Shown here: in pieces, positions 8,030-17,013 of the stretch
How positions within the stretch are numbered: the first letter of the stretch is position 1
Layout of the letters: each line of letters begins with the position of its first letter
NCBI RefSeq assembly: GCF_041897535.1
Contig: NZ_CP169217.1
Coordinates: 1,426,001-1,490,000 of the forward strand
DNA: 64,000 bases
Reading direction: 5' to 3'
Source: Methylomicrobium lacus_A
GTDB lineage: Bacteria; Pseudomonadota; Gammaproteobacteria; Methylococcales; Methylomonadaceae
Notes under the pieces: model-generated
Database searches by the model: none
Told to the model about the DNA's origin: nothing
Seen by the model: only the letters and a program-made list of their open reading frames with translations
Position numbers and translations under genes: made by a program

Positions 8030-8959
8030 TTAATTCAGCAATTCGGTAATCTTGATCGCGGTCGCGAGCGCCCTTCTCCCCGCTTCTCCCGGCACCAGCG
8101 GTTTTTCGCCGCTTTGGATGCAGGCGATAAAATGTCTGATTTCTTCGAGCAAGGCATCGCTGGTCGCGAACACCGATTCTTCGGTCACGATCTCCGGGAT
8201 GCCGGGGAACATCTCCTTGTCGCCGGTGCGATGCTTGGTCAAGACGCGGTTCTGGAAATCGACCGACACGTAGGAGGACGGCCGGAACATCCGCATCTTG
8301 CGTTCCAGCTTCATGCTGATCCGGCTCGCGGTCACGTTCGCGACGCAGCCGTTCTTGAACTGCAAACGGGCGTTCGCGATGTCGGTGCCCTGGGTCAGAA
8401 CGGCGGTGCCGCTCGCATCGATCCGCTCGACTTCCGAATCGACCAGCGCCAGGATGATGTCGATATCGTGAATCATCAGATCGAGCACGACGCTGACGTC
8501 GTTCGCGCGCGGATTGAACGGCGCCAGGCGGTGCGATTCGATGAACAGCGGCTTTTCTTCCCGGTCGAGGCCGAGCACGGCCGGGTTGAAGCGCTCGAGG
8601 TGGCCGACCTGCAAGATCCGGTTTTTCTCTTTTGCGATCGCGATCAGTTCGTCGGCCTCATCGAGCGAGACCGTGATCGGCTTCTCGACCAGCACATGCG
8701 CGCCGGCCAAGAGAAAATCCTTGGCTACCCGATGATGCAAGGTCGTCGGCACGACCACGCTGACCGCATCGACCTGACCCAAAAGCTCCCGGTAATCGGT
8801 CAACGCCTTCGCGCCGTGTTTTTCGGCGATGTTGCGGGCGGCCGCTGCATCGATGTCGACGACCGCGACCAGTTCCGCATCCGGCAGCGAGGCGTATTTT
8901 TCCGCGTGAAACTTGCCGAGATAACCCGTGCCGATCACCGCGCATTTTAATTTTTTCAT
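8030..8959 (-). CDS. Gfo/Idh/MocA oxidoreductase, candidate UDP-GlcNAc 3-dehydrogenase (GnnA/WbpB-like)
   Basis: 309 residues. N-terminal Rossmann fold with GTGYLGKFHAEKYASLP and VAVVDID, then VVVPTTLHHRVAKDFL and HVLVEKPITV (the conserved EKP of the family), and a C-terminal dimerisation/substrate domain with MIHDIDIILALV. First gene of a two-gene minus-strand operon with the aminotransferase. Together the pair resembles GnnA-GnnB, which makes UDP-GlcNAc3N for amide-linked lipid A, or WbpB-WbpE of O-antigen synthesis. No lpxA or acyltransferase lies beside it here to decide. Confidence 0.85.
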   Translation of the reverse strand: MKKLKCAVIGTGYLGKFHAEKYASLPDAELVAVVDIDAAAARNIAEKHGAKALTDYRELLGQVDAVSVVVPTTLHHRVAKDFLLAGAHVLVEKPITVSLDEADELIAIAKEKNRILQVGHLERFNPAVLGLDREEKPLFIESHRLAPFNPRANDVSVVLDLMIHDIDIILALVDSEVERIDASGTAVLTQGTDIANARLQFKNGCVANVTASRISMKLERKMRMFRPSSYVSVDFQNRVLTKHRTGDKEMFPGIPEIVTEESVFATSDALLEEIRHFIACIQSGEKPLVPGEAGRRALATAIKITELLN

Positions 8960-9242
8960 CTGTTTTTTCCGGCTATCCGCGTCGGCATCGGCTCAACCCG
9001 CCTTTTTGCCGACGCAACAAACCGTCCATTGTAAAGGATGCGTTGATTTAAGCAAATGACGCAATCTCGCAATGCGCAATCGAAGCCGGCTTCCGCAAGC
9101 CTGACCGCCAAGCCGGTGCGTTTTCGGCGCGCCGCGAAAAATCAACCGATCCCCAAACCGCCCAATAATCGAGTCCGGCCGGCCAATCGATTTATGTTAT
9201 CCTATAGGGCTTGGTTTTTTTCATAAATTCCCATATCACTTT

Positions 9243-9881
9243 ATGCGAACTCGCGTTAAAATTTGCGGTTTTACTCGTGCCGAGGATGCGGTACAGGCCG
9301 CGAGGCTCGGGGCCGATGCGATCGGCTTGGTGTTTTATCCGCCAAGCCCCAGAAATATCGACATCGACCAGGCACTACGGATCACCGCCGCCCTGCCCGC
9401 GTTTACCACGGTCGTCGCGCTGTTCGTCGACGAAGAGGAAGCCAGGATACGCGAGATTTTGCAGAAAGTGCCGATCGATTGCCTGCAGTTTCACGGCGAC
9501 GAACCGGCGGAGGCCTGCCGGATTTACAACAAACGCTATATCAAGGCGGTCAGGGTCCGGCCCGAGACCCATATTGCGGAACTGGCGGGGCACTATCACG
9601 ATGCGGCGGGCTTGCTTCTGGATGCCTGGCATCCGGATGCGAAAGGCGGCACCGGCAGCCTTTTCGATTGGAACAGGATTCCCGAACAGTGCGCCTTGCC
9701 GATCATTTTGGCGGGCGGCTTGAATCCGGAGAACGCCTGCGACGCGGTACGGACGGTCAAACCTTATGCGCTGGACGTCAGCAGCGGGGTGGAAGCGGCC
9801 AAAGGTGTCAAGGATGCGGCCAGAATGGCGGCATTTTTGACAGAAGTTAATCAGGGTGACAGAACAAATTATGACAGATAA
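9243..9881 (+). CDS. trpF: Phosphoribosylanthranilate isomerase
   Basis: 212 residues, the usual length of monofunctional TrpF. Catalytic Cys and context RVKICGFTRAEDA at the start, DAIGLVFYPPSPR, VALFVDE, LQFHGDE, LAGGLNPEN and the phosphate-binding LDVSSGVEAAKG at the end. It converts N-(5-phosphoribosyl)anthranilate to CdRP in tryptophan synthesis. It overlaps trpB by 11 bp and leads the trpFBA-accD run. No leader peptide with tandem Trp codons is seen in the 280 bp upstream. Confidence 0.96.
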   Translation: MRTRVKICGFTRAEDAVQAARLGADAIGLVFYPPSPRNIDIDQALRITAALPAFTTVVALFVDEEEARIREILQKVPIDCLQFHGDEPAEACRIYNKRYIKAVRVRPETHIAELAGHYHDAAGLLLDAWHPDAKGGTGSLFDWNRIPEQCALPIILAGGLNPENACDAVRTVKPYALDVSSGVEAAKGVKDAARMAAFLTEVNQGDRTNYDR

Positions 9882-11073
9882 ATACAATATGCCCGATGCT
9901 CGGGGCCATTTCGGCCCTTACGGCGGAACCTTCGTCGCGGAAACGCTGATCCTGCCGATCCAGGAACTCAATGAAGCTTATCATCGCTATATGCAGGACC
10001 CGGAATTCCTGGCCGAACTGGATGACGATTTGCAGCATTATGTCGGCCGGCCGTCGCCGCTGTATCATGCCGAGCGCTGGAGCCGCGAACTCGGCGGCGC
10101 GCAGATTTATCTGAAACGCGAAGACCTGAACCACACCGGCTCGCACAAGATCAACAACACGGTCGGCCAGGCCCTGCTCGCCAAACGCATGGGCAAGACC
10201 CGGATCATCGCCGAAACCGGCGCCGGCCAGCACGGCGTCGCGACCGCGACCGTCGCCGCCCGCCTCGGCCTCGAATGCGTCGTTTACATGGGCGCGGTCG
10301 ATGTCGCGCGCCAGTCGCTGAACGTGTACCGGATGAAGCTTTTGGGCGCGAAAGTCGTCGCGGTCGAATCCGGTTCGAAAACGCTGAAAGACGCGCTGAA
10401 CGAAGCGCTGCGCGACTGGGTCACCAACGTCGACAATACTTTTTACATCATCGGCACGGTCGCGGGACCGCACCCGTACCCGGCGATGGTCCGCGACTTC
10501 CAGGCCATTATCGGCCGCGAAGCGAAGCAGCAATGCCAGGACATGACAGGGCGCCTGCCCGATGCGCTGGTCGCCTGCGTCGGCGGCGGCTCGAACGCGA
10601 TCGGCCTGTTTTATCCGTTCATCGATGACGAAGCGGTCAAGATGTACGGCGTCGAAGCGGCCGGCGACGGCATCGAAACCGGACGCCATTCGGCCCCCTT
10701 GTCGGCCGGACGCCCGGGCGTGCTGCACGGCAACCGCACCTATTTGATGGCCGATGACGACGGCGAAATCATCGAAACCCATTCGATCTCGGCGGGACTC
10801 GACTATCCGGGCGTCGGCCCCGAGCACGCCTGGCTGAAAGACACCGGCCGCGCAAATTATGTCAGCATCACCGACGATGAAGCGCTCGAAGGCTTCTATG
10901 CGCTGACCCGGATGGAAGGCATCATTCCGGCGCTCGAATCGAGCCACGCGATGGCTTATACGATGAAACTGGCACCGACGATGAACAAAGACCAGATCAT
11001 CATTGTCAATCTGTCCGGCCGCGGCGACAAAGATATGCAAACGATGGCCAAACGCGAGGGAATTTTACTGTGA
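9871..11073 (+). CDS. trpB: Tryptophan synthase beta chain
   Basis: About 400 residues from the ATG at 9871 (an ATG 5 codons earlier is also in frame). The start FGPYGGTFVAET, the PLP lysine in HTGSHKINNT (about residue 93), the catalytic ETGAGQHGVA and the phosphate-binding CVGGGSNAIG are all intact. It condenses indole with serine. Overlaps trpF upstream and trpA downstream by 4 bp, so all three are translationally coupled. Confidence 0.97.
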   Translation: MTDKYNMPDARGHFGPYGGTFVAETLILPIQELNEAYHRYMQDPEFLAELDDDLQHYVGRPSPLYHAERWSRELGGAQIYLKREDLNHTGSHKINNTVGQALLAKRMGKTRIIAETGAGQHGVATATVAARLGLECVVYMGAVDVARQSLNVYRMKLLGAKVVAVESGSKTLKDALNEALRDWVTNVDNTFYIIGTVAGPHPYPAMVRDFQAIIGREAKQQCQDMTGRLPDALVACVGGGSNAIGLFYPFIDDEAVKMYGVEAAGDGIETGRHSAPLSAGRPGVLHGNRTYLMADDDGEIIETHSISAGLDYPGVGPEHAWLKDTGRANYVSITDDEALEGFYALTRMEGIIPALESSHAMAYTMKLAPTMNKDQIIIVNLSGRGDKDMQTMAKREGILL

Positions 11074-11873
11074 GCCGATTAGCCGCCAAATTTGAAGAAC
11101 TGTCCCAAAACGGCCGCAAGGCGCTGATCCCGTTCATTACCGCGGGCGATCCGAGCCCCAATTTCACGGTGCCGATGATGCACGCGATGGTCAAGGCCGG
11201 CGCCGACATCATCGAACTGGGTGTGCCGTTTTCCGATCCGATGGCCGACGGCCCGGTGATCCAGCGCGCCAGCGAGCGCGCGCTCGAGCACAAGATGAGC
11301 CTCCGCCGCACCCTGGAGATCGCGATGGAGTTTCGGCGCACCGATACGAAAACGCCCCTGGTCGTGATGGGCTATTTGAATCCTATCGAAGCGATGGGCT
11401 ATGAAGGCTTCGCGAATGCGGCACAGAGAGCCGATATCGACGGCGTCCTGACCGTCGACCTGCCGCCCGAGGAAGGCGAGGCCTGCGCGGCCGAACTGAA
11501 GGCGCGCAACATCGATACGATCTTTTTGCTGGCGCCGAACAGCAGCGCCGAGCGGATCAAAAAAATGGGCGAAATCGGCTCCGGCTACCTTTACTATGTC
11601 TCGCTGAAAGGCGTCACCGGCGCGGGCCACCTGAATATCGCCGACGTCGAGCAGAAACTGAAGGAAATCCGCGCGAATGCAAGCCTGCCGGTCGGCATCG
11701 GCTTCGGCGTGAAGGATGCGGAAACCGCGAAAACGGTCGCCGGCATCGGCGACGGCGTGGTGATCGGCAGCGCGCTGATCAGTAAAATCGAAGCGAATCT
11801 GGGCGATCCGGAGCGCGCAAAAACAGAAATCGTCGAATTGCTGGCCGCGATGCGCCAGGCGATGGATAATTAA
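11070..11873 (+). CDS. trpA: Tryptophan synthase alpha chain
   Basis: 267 residues with a GTG start that overlaps the trpB stop (GTGA). TIM-barrel motifs: PFITAGDPS, the catalytic glutamate in IELGVPFSDPMADGP, YLYYVSLKGVTGAG and the phosphate site GIGFGVKD. It cleaves indole-3-glycerol phosphate and passes indole to TrpB. accD follows after 34 bp. Confidence 0.97.
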   Translation: MSRLAAKFEELSQNGRKALIPFITAGDPSPNFTVPMMHAMVKAGADIIELGVPFSDPMADGPVIQRASERALEHKMSLRRTLEIAMEFRRTDTKTPLVVMGYLNPIEAMGYEGFANAAQRADIDGVLTVDLPPEEGEACAAELKARNIDTIFLLAPNSSAERIKKMGEIGSGYLYYVSLKGVTGAGHLNIADVEQKLKEIRANASLPVGIGFGVKDAETAKTVAGIGDGVVIGSALISKIEANLGDPERAKTEIVELLAAMRQAMDN

Positions 11874-11907
11874 AAAGATAACGACGCAACTACGAGGCAG
11901 ATAACGA

Positions 11908-12861
11908 ATGAGTTGGTTTCAGAAACTGGTTCCGTCAACTATCAGAACGGAAAACTCCAATAAAAAAGGAGCCGTGCCTGAAGGCTTGTGGAACAAATGC
12001 CCCAGCTGCAATGCGATTCTTTACAATCTGGAACTGGAAAGAAATCTGCATGTGTGCCCTAAATGCGAGCACCACATGCGCATTTCGGCCCGCACCCGGC
12101 TGGACATTTTTCTGGACGAGGAAGGCCGCGAGGAAATCGGCAAGGGCGTCAAGCCGACCGACCCTTTGAAATTCCGCGACAGCAAAAAATACAAGGACCG
12201 CATCGTTCAGGCGCAGAAACAAACGAAGGAAAGCGACGCCCTGGTCGTGATGAGAGGCAAGTTGAAGGGGGCCGACATCGTTGCGGCCGCGTTTGATTTC
12301 AGCTTCATGGGCGGCTCGATGGGCTCGGTCGTCGGCGAGCGCTTCATGCGCGGCGTCAACAAGAGTCTTGAACTCGGCTGCCCTTTCATCGTGTTTACCG
12401 CGAGCGGCGGCGCAAGGATGCAGGAATCGCTGTTTTCGCTGTTCCAGATGGCGAAAACCAGCGCCGCATTGACCAAATTGTCCGAGGCGGGCATCCCCTA
12501 CATTTCTTTCATGACCGACCCGACCATGGGCGGCGTCTCGGCGAGTCTTGCGATGCTCGGCGACATCAACGCGGCCGAACCGAACGCGCTGATCGGTTTT
12601 GCCGGTCCCCGCGTGATCGAGCAGACCGTGCGCGAAAAACTGCCGGAAGGCTTTCAGCGCAGCGAGTTCTTGCAGGAACACGGCGCGGTCGACATGATCA
12701 TCGACCGCCGCGACATCCGCGACAAAATCGCCAACATCCTCGGCATGTTGGCGCCGGTCAAGATCGAACCCTTGGCGCGCCTGGAATATCTCCATGAGCC
12801 CGAACCGGAAAGCGTCGATGACGCGGCCGGTGAAAGCCAAATCGTAGCAGAAGACGAGTAA
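11908..12861 (+). CDS. accD: Acetyl-CoA carboxylase carboxyltransferase subunit beta
   Basis: 317 residues. N-terminal zinc ribbon with Cys31, Cys34, Cys50 and Cys53 (CPSC...CPKC). The crotonase-like carboxyltransferase core has FMGGSMGSVVGE, FTASGGARMQE, MTDPTMGGVSASLA and GFAGPRVIEQT. The last 20 or so residues are an acidic tail rich in Glu and Asp. With AccA it transfers the carboxyl group from biotin to acetyl-CoA. Ribosome site GAGGCAG nine bases before ATG. folC begins 21 bp after the stop. Confidence 0.96.
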   Translation: MSWFQKLVPSTIRTENSNKKGAVPEGLWNKCPSCNAILYNLELERNLHVCPKCEHHMRISARTRLDIFLDEEGREEIGKGVKPTDPLKFRDSKKYKDRIVQAQKQTKESDALVVMRGKLKGADIVAAAFDFSFMGGSMGSVVGERFMRGVNKSLELGCPFIVFTASGGARMQESLFSLFQMAKTSAALTKLSEAGIPYISFMTDPTMGGVSASLAMLGDINAAEPNALIGFAGPRVIEQTVREKLPEGFQRSEFLQEHGAVDMIIDRRDIRDKIANILGMLAPVKIEPLARLEYLHEPEPESVDDAAGESQIVAEDE

Positions 12862-12882
12862 TCGATTACGGCCCTATCCTTG

Positions 12883-14157
12883 ATGCCGCGTTTCCATACG
12901 CTAAAAGAATGGCTGGCCTGGCAAGAAGGCCTGCATCCTTTAGCAATCGACCTGGGCCTGGAACGCGTCGCGCGCGTTTTTGCCGCGCTCGCTCCCGGCT
13001 ACCGGAAACCGGTCACGATTACCGTGGCCGGCACCAACGGCAAAGGCTCCTGCGTCGCCTATCTCGAAACGATTTACCGGGCGCAGGGCTACCGGGTCGG
13101 CGCTTACACCTCGCCGCATATCCTGCACTACAATGAACGTATCAAGATCGACGGCGTCCCGGCCGCCGACGAGCTGATCTGCGAGGCGTTCGCCCGCATC
13201 GAGGCGGCTCGCCAGGACATCTCGCTCAGCTATTTTGAATTCAGCACGCTGGCCGCGCTCGATATTTTCGCGCAGAGTTCTGTCGACATTCAGATCCTGG
13301 AAGTCGGCATGGGCGGTCGGCTCGACGCGGTCAATATCGTCGATCCGGATGTGGCCTTGATCAGCAGCATCGGCATCGACCATGTCGATTGGCTCGGCCA
13401 GACCCGCGAGGAAATCGGCGCCGAAAAAGCCGGCATTTTCCGCAGCGGATCGCCGGCGATCATCGGCGATCCCAAACCGCCGGCCTCGCTGATCCGATGC
13501 GCCAACGACAAAAATGCTAGACTGTTTTGCATCAACCATGACTTCGGCTATCGAAAAACCGAGGACGGCTGGGATTGGCATTGCGGCAACCAGCGCCTCG
13601 AGAATCTGCCGCCGCCGGCCCTGAAAGGCGAGCATCAATACCGGAATGCATCTTCGGCGATCCTGGCGGTCAAACAATTGTCGGAGGACTTGCCGGTCGA
13701 CATCGAGGCGATCCGCCAGGGCCTCGAAAATGTAAAACTGGCCGGCCGATTTCAATTGATTGATGGTAAAATCCCTCTCCTGTTGGATGTGGGGCATAAT
13801 CCCGAGGCCGTAAAAACCCTGGTCGAGTATCTGCGGGAACATTGTCAACACCAGCGCATCCGTGCGCTGTTTTCGATGATGAAGGACAAGGACATCAAAA
13901 GCGTGCTCGAACTGATGCATCCCTTGGTTTATGACTGGTTTTTCGCGCCGCTGACGAATCCCAGGGCGACCAACGAGACGCAAATGCGCGCTATTTTCGA
14001 ACAATGCGGCATCCACGATGCGCATTTCGGCTTTCAAAATTTTACCGAGGCATTTGCCGACGCAAAAAGCCGGTTGCAAGAAGGCGATCTGCTGCTGGTC
14101 TTTGGCTCATTTTTTTTGGTATCCGATTGCCTCTCCGCGCTAGATAAAGGTGAATGA
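12883..14157 (+). CDS. folC: Bifunctional folylpolyglutamate / dihydrofolate synthase
   Basis: About 424 residues from the ATG at 12883. Mur-ligase-type ATP loop VAGTNGKGSCVAYLE at about residues 49-63, then YTSPHILHYNERIKIDG, QILEVGMGGRLDAVN and DHVDWLG typical of FolC. The C-terminal domain includes LDVGHNPEAV. It adds glycine-side glutamates to folate and makes dihydrofolate. The 3' end overlaps no coding start; the SPOR gene begins 4 bp later. Confidence 0.95.
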   Translation: MPRFHTLKEWLAWQEGLHPLAIDLGLERVARVFAALAPGYRKPVTITVAGTNGKGSCVAYLETIYRAQGYRVGAYTSPHILHYNERIKIDGVPAADELICEAFARIEAARQDISLSYFEFSTLAALDIFAQSSVDIQILEVGMGGRLDAVNIVDPDVALISSIGIDHVDWLGQTREEIGAEKAGIFRSGSPAIIGDPKPPASLIRCANDKNARLFCINHDFGYRKTEDGWDWHCGNQRLENLPPPALKGEHQYRNASSAILAVKQLSEDLPVDIEAIRQGLENVKLAGRFQLIDGKIPLLLDVGHNPEAVKTLVEYLREHCQHQRIRALFSMMKDKDIKSVLELMHPLVYDWFFAPLTNPRATNETQMRAIFEQCGIHDAHFGFQNFTEAFADAKSRLQEGDLLLVFGSFFLVSDCLSALDKGE

Positions 14158-14161
14158 CGAA

Positions 14162-14944
14162 ATGGATCAAGAACTGAAACAACGATTGATCGGGGCAGCT
14201 GTCGTCACGGCACTCGCCGCCATTTTTATTCCGATGTTGTTCGACGACCCGGTCGACACCAGCGGCCAGGCGGTCAGCGAAATGACGATTCCGGAAGTGC
14301 CGGCCACCCCGCCTACGGCTGCCGAAAGCAAATTGCCCACCGATGCCGCGAGCGTCGAAAACGCGGCCGGCAATCCGCCGGCAACGGATTTGAACGCCGG
14401 CGCTATTGAAAAGATCGAGCCCGGCCTGCAAGAAAACGCGCCTGCCGATTACGAACCGCCCGCCGACGTGGAGCCCAGCGCCGATGCCGAAGCGATCCCG
14501 GAGGAAGAGGCCGAAATCGTCCCGTCCGCACCGGAACCGGTCACGGAACAAGCGCCGCCGGCACCGAAGAAAAGCTCGCCAGCCAAAGCGGTCCTGCCGA
14601 AAACCATCGCTCCGGTTTCCGAGCAAACCGCGCCGACTCCAGTGGTGAAGCCCGTGCCCGCGAAACCGATAGAGGCGCCAGCCGCCAAGCCTGCGCCCAA
14701 AGGCTCGGCGAAATTCGAGCGCTGGACTATCCAGGCCGGCAGCTTCACCAAAAAGGAAAATGCGGCGTTGCAACGGGATAAACTGCGTAAACTCGGATTT
14801 CCCGCCACGCTGGAAACCTTGTCCACCGGCCAAGGTACCATGTACCGCCTGAAGATCGGCCCCGAACTGGACAAACAACGTGCGCTCGACATAAGGAATC
14901 GTCTGAATCAACAAAATATCAAAACGATCATCCTGGCCGAGTGA
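14162..14944 (+). CDS. dedD: SPOR domain protein, DedD-like
   Basis: 260 residues from MDQELKQRLIGA, the family's usual start (a GTG 4 codons earlier is possible). One N-terminal membrane helix (VVTALAAIFIPMLFD), then a long Pro/Ala/Glu-rich periplasmic linker, then a C-terminal SPOR domain of about 75 residues (WTIQAGSFTKKENA to the end) that binds denuded peptidoglycan at the septum. Sits between folC and cvpA as dedD does in Pseudomonas and E. coli. cvpA starts inside its stop codon (TGATG). Confidence 0.88.
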   Translation: MDQELKQRLIGAAVVTALAAIFIPMLFDDPVDTSGQAVSEMTIPEVPATPPTAAESKLPTDAASVENAAGNPPATDLNAGAIEKIEPGLQENAPADYEPPADVEPSADAEAIPEEEAEIVPSAPEPVTEQAPPAPKKSSPAKAVLPKTIAPVSEQTAPTPVVKPVPAKPIEAPAAKPAPKGSAKFERWTIQAGSFTKKENAALQRDKLRKLGFPATLETLSTGQGTMYRLKIGPELDKQRALDIRNRLNQQNIKTIILAE

Positions 14945-15474
14945 TGGCAATGATCCAGAACATGACACAGTTTTTTGCTCACATGCTCTGGATAGATTAT
15001 GCGATTGTGGTTTTACTGGCATTTTTCCTTTTGATCGGCCTGTTGCGCGGCGTCGCGCTGGAGATGCGCGCGCTGGCCTGCTGGCTGCTCGCGAGCGCGG
15101 TCGCCTGGTATTTCGCTGACGATTTTACCCGCGTGATGAATTCGCCGATCACGAATCCGAAGGCGCAAATCGCCATCGCCTTCGGCATATTGTTCGTGCT
15201 GACGCTGACGGTCAGTATGCTGATTTTTTTTATTCACAACTTCAAGATAAAGCGCACGTATCCTTCTCTATGGGGCCATTTCGCCGGCATGCCGGTAGCT
15301 TTGCTGCGCGGCCTGATGTTCGTGAATATTCTGGTGCTTTTTGCCGGCCTCACGCCGTTGCCCAGGGATAGCTGGTGGCAGGAATCCAAATTTCTGCCGC
15401 ATTTTCAGCACGCCGCCACTTGGCTCAAAACCCGTTATCCGTCCGGCTTCGCCGGCTTTCTTCGTTACTCTTAA
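14944..15474 (+). CDS. cvpA: CvpA family membrane protein
   Basis: About 176 residues with four hydrophobic segments (WIDYAIVVLLAFFLLIGLL, ACWLLASAVAWYF, AIAFGILFVLTLTVSMLIFF, ALLRGLMFVNILVLFAGL). The RG motif after the first helix (LIGLLRGVALE) is typical of CvpA, an inner-membrane protein linked to envelope stress and colicin V export. The start overlaps the dedD stop; purF follows after 27 bp, as in other gammaproteobacteria. Confidence 0.9.
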   Translation: MAMIQNMTQFFAHMLWIDYAIVVLLAFFLLIGLLRGVALEMRALACWLLASAVAWYFADDFTRVMNSPITNPKAQIAIAFGILFVLTLTVSMLIFFIHNFKIKRTYPSLWGHFAGMPVALLRGLMFVNILVLFAGLTPLPRDSWWQESKFLPHFQHAATWLKTRYPSGFAGFLRYS

Positions 15475-15501
15475 TTTTTTATAAGGCTTGGATTTATCAA
15501 C

Positions 15502-17010
15502 ATGTGTGGTATTGCAGCAATTGTTTCCCATCAATACGTCAACCAGGAGTTGTTCGATGCGCTCACGGTTTTGCAACATCGGGGACAGGATGCCGCCGGG
15601 ATCGTGACCTGTGAAAACGGACGCCTGCATTTGCGTAAGGAGAACGGCCTGGCGCGCGACGTCTTCACCAATGCGCAAATGTTGAAACTGAGAGGCAACA
15701 TGGGCATCGCGCATGTGCGTTATCCGACCGCCGGCTGCACCAGCTCGGCCGAAGCGCAGCCTTTCTATGTGAACTCGCCGTTCGGCCTGACCTTGGCCCA
15801 CAACGGCAACCTGACCAATACCGATGAACTCAAACAGGCCCTGTTCGTCGAGGATCAGCGCCATATCAACACCGACTCGGATTCGGAAGTGCTGCTGAAC
15901 GTGTTCGCGCACGAACTGCAAAGCCTCGGCAAGCTGGACTTGAGCGTCGACGACGTGTTCGAAGCGGTGCGTGGCGTACATCGCCGCTGCCGGGGCGCCT
16001 ACGCGGTCGTGATCATGATCACCGGCGTCGGCATCCTGGGCTTCCGCGACCCGCACGGCATCCGCCCGATCGTGTACGGCGAGCGCAAATCCGACAAAGG
16101 CTCCGAGTTCATGATCGCCTCCGAGAGCGTCGCACTCGACGTGCTCGGCTTCGAGCTGATCCGCGACATCGAACCCGGGGAGGCGGTCTTCATCGAGGAA
16201 TCCGGCGAATTGCATACCCGGCAATGTTCCGACACGGTCGATCATTGCCCCTGCATCTTCGAATACGTCTATTTCGCGCGTCCCGACTCGATCATCGACG
16301 ACATTTCGGTCTACAAGGCTCGCCTCCGAATGGGCGAGAAACTGGCCGAAAAAATCCAGCGCGAATGGCCCGACCACGACATCGACGTCGTGATTCCGAT
16401 TCCGGACACCAGCCGCACCGCCGCGCTGCAAATGGCCAACAAGCTCGGCGTCAAATTCCGCGAAGGCTTCATCAAGAACCGCTATATCGGCCGCACCTTC
16501 ATCATGCCCGGCCAGAAAATGCGCGAAAAATCGGTCAGGCAGAAACTGAACGCGATCGGCCTCGAATTCGAAGGCAAGAACGTATTGCTGGTCGACGATT
16601 CGGTCGTGCGCGGCACGACCTCCGAACAGATCATCCAGATGGCCCGCGACGCCGGCGCGAAAAAAGTCTATTTCGCCTCCGCCGCGCCGCCGGTCCGCTA
16701 TCCGAACGTCTACGGCATCGACATGCCGGCGGCGCACGAACTGATCGCGCACAACCTGTCCGAGGAAGAAGTCGGCAAGGCGATCGGCGCGGACCGTATC
16801 ATCTATCAGGATTTGCAGGATTTGATCGACGCGGTGCGCAAAGGCAATCCCGCGATCAAGCATTTCGATACCTCCTGCTTCAGCAAGGAATACATCACCG
16901 GCGATATCGACGACGCCTATCTCGATCACATCGAAGGCCTGCGCAACGACCACGCGCAAAGCAAGCGCAACGCCGAGAATTTCATCATCGAAATGCAGAA
17001 TTGCGAATAA
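15502..17010 (+). CDS. purF: Amidophosphoribosyltransferase
   Basis: 502 residues. Starts MCGIAAIVSHQ, so Cys2 is the Ntn-type glutaminase nucleophile after Met removal; LQHRGQDAAGI, HVRYPTAG and AHNGNLTN follow. The phosphoribosyltransferase half carries the PRPP loop VLLVDDSVVRGTTS at about residues 361-374. It makes 5-phosphoribosylamine, the first step of purine synthesis. metZ begins 3 bp after the stop. Confidence 0.97.
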   Translation: MCGIAAIVSHQYVNQELFDALTVLQHRGQDAAGIVTCENGRLHLRKENGLARDVFTNAQMLKLRGNMGIAHVRYPTAGCTSSAEAQPFYVNSPFGLTLAHNGNLTNTDELKQALFVEDQRHINTDSDSEVLLNVFAHELQSLGKLDLSVDDVFEAVRGVHRRCRGAYAVVIMITGVGILGFRDPHGIRPIVYGERKSDKGSEFMIASESVALDVLGFELIRDIEPGEAVFIEESGELHTRQCSDTVDHCPCIFEYVYFARPDSIIDDISVYKARLRMGEKLAEKIQREWPDHDIDVVIPIPDTSRTAALQMANKLGVKFREGFIKNRYIGRTFIMPGQKMREKSVRQKLNAIGLEFEGKNVLLVDDSVVRGTTSEQIIQMARDAGAKKVYFASAAPPVRYPNVYGIDMPAAHELIAHNLSEEEVGKAIGADRIIYQDLQDLIDAVRKGNPAIKHFDTSCFSKEYITGDIDDAYLDHIEGLRNDHAQSKRNAENFIIEMQNCE

Positions 17011-17013
17011 GCC

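Noticed and set aside
7153..8950. Two long plus-strand frames opposite the aminotransferase/dehydrogenase pair
   Set aside because: Antisense shadows; the minus-strand frames carry PLP and Rossmann motifs.
8960..9242. Possible trp attenuator/leader peptide before trpF
   Set aside because: No short frame with tandem Trp codons and no terminator/antiterminator pair seen.
9847..11040. 397-codon minus-strand frame opposite trpB
   Set aside because: Mirror frame of trpB in GC-rich codons; no recognisable protein.
12940..14079. 379-codon minus-strand frame opposite folC
   Set aside because: Mirror frame of an intact folC; no start signal and no family.
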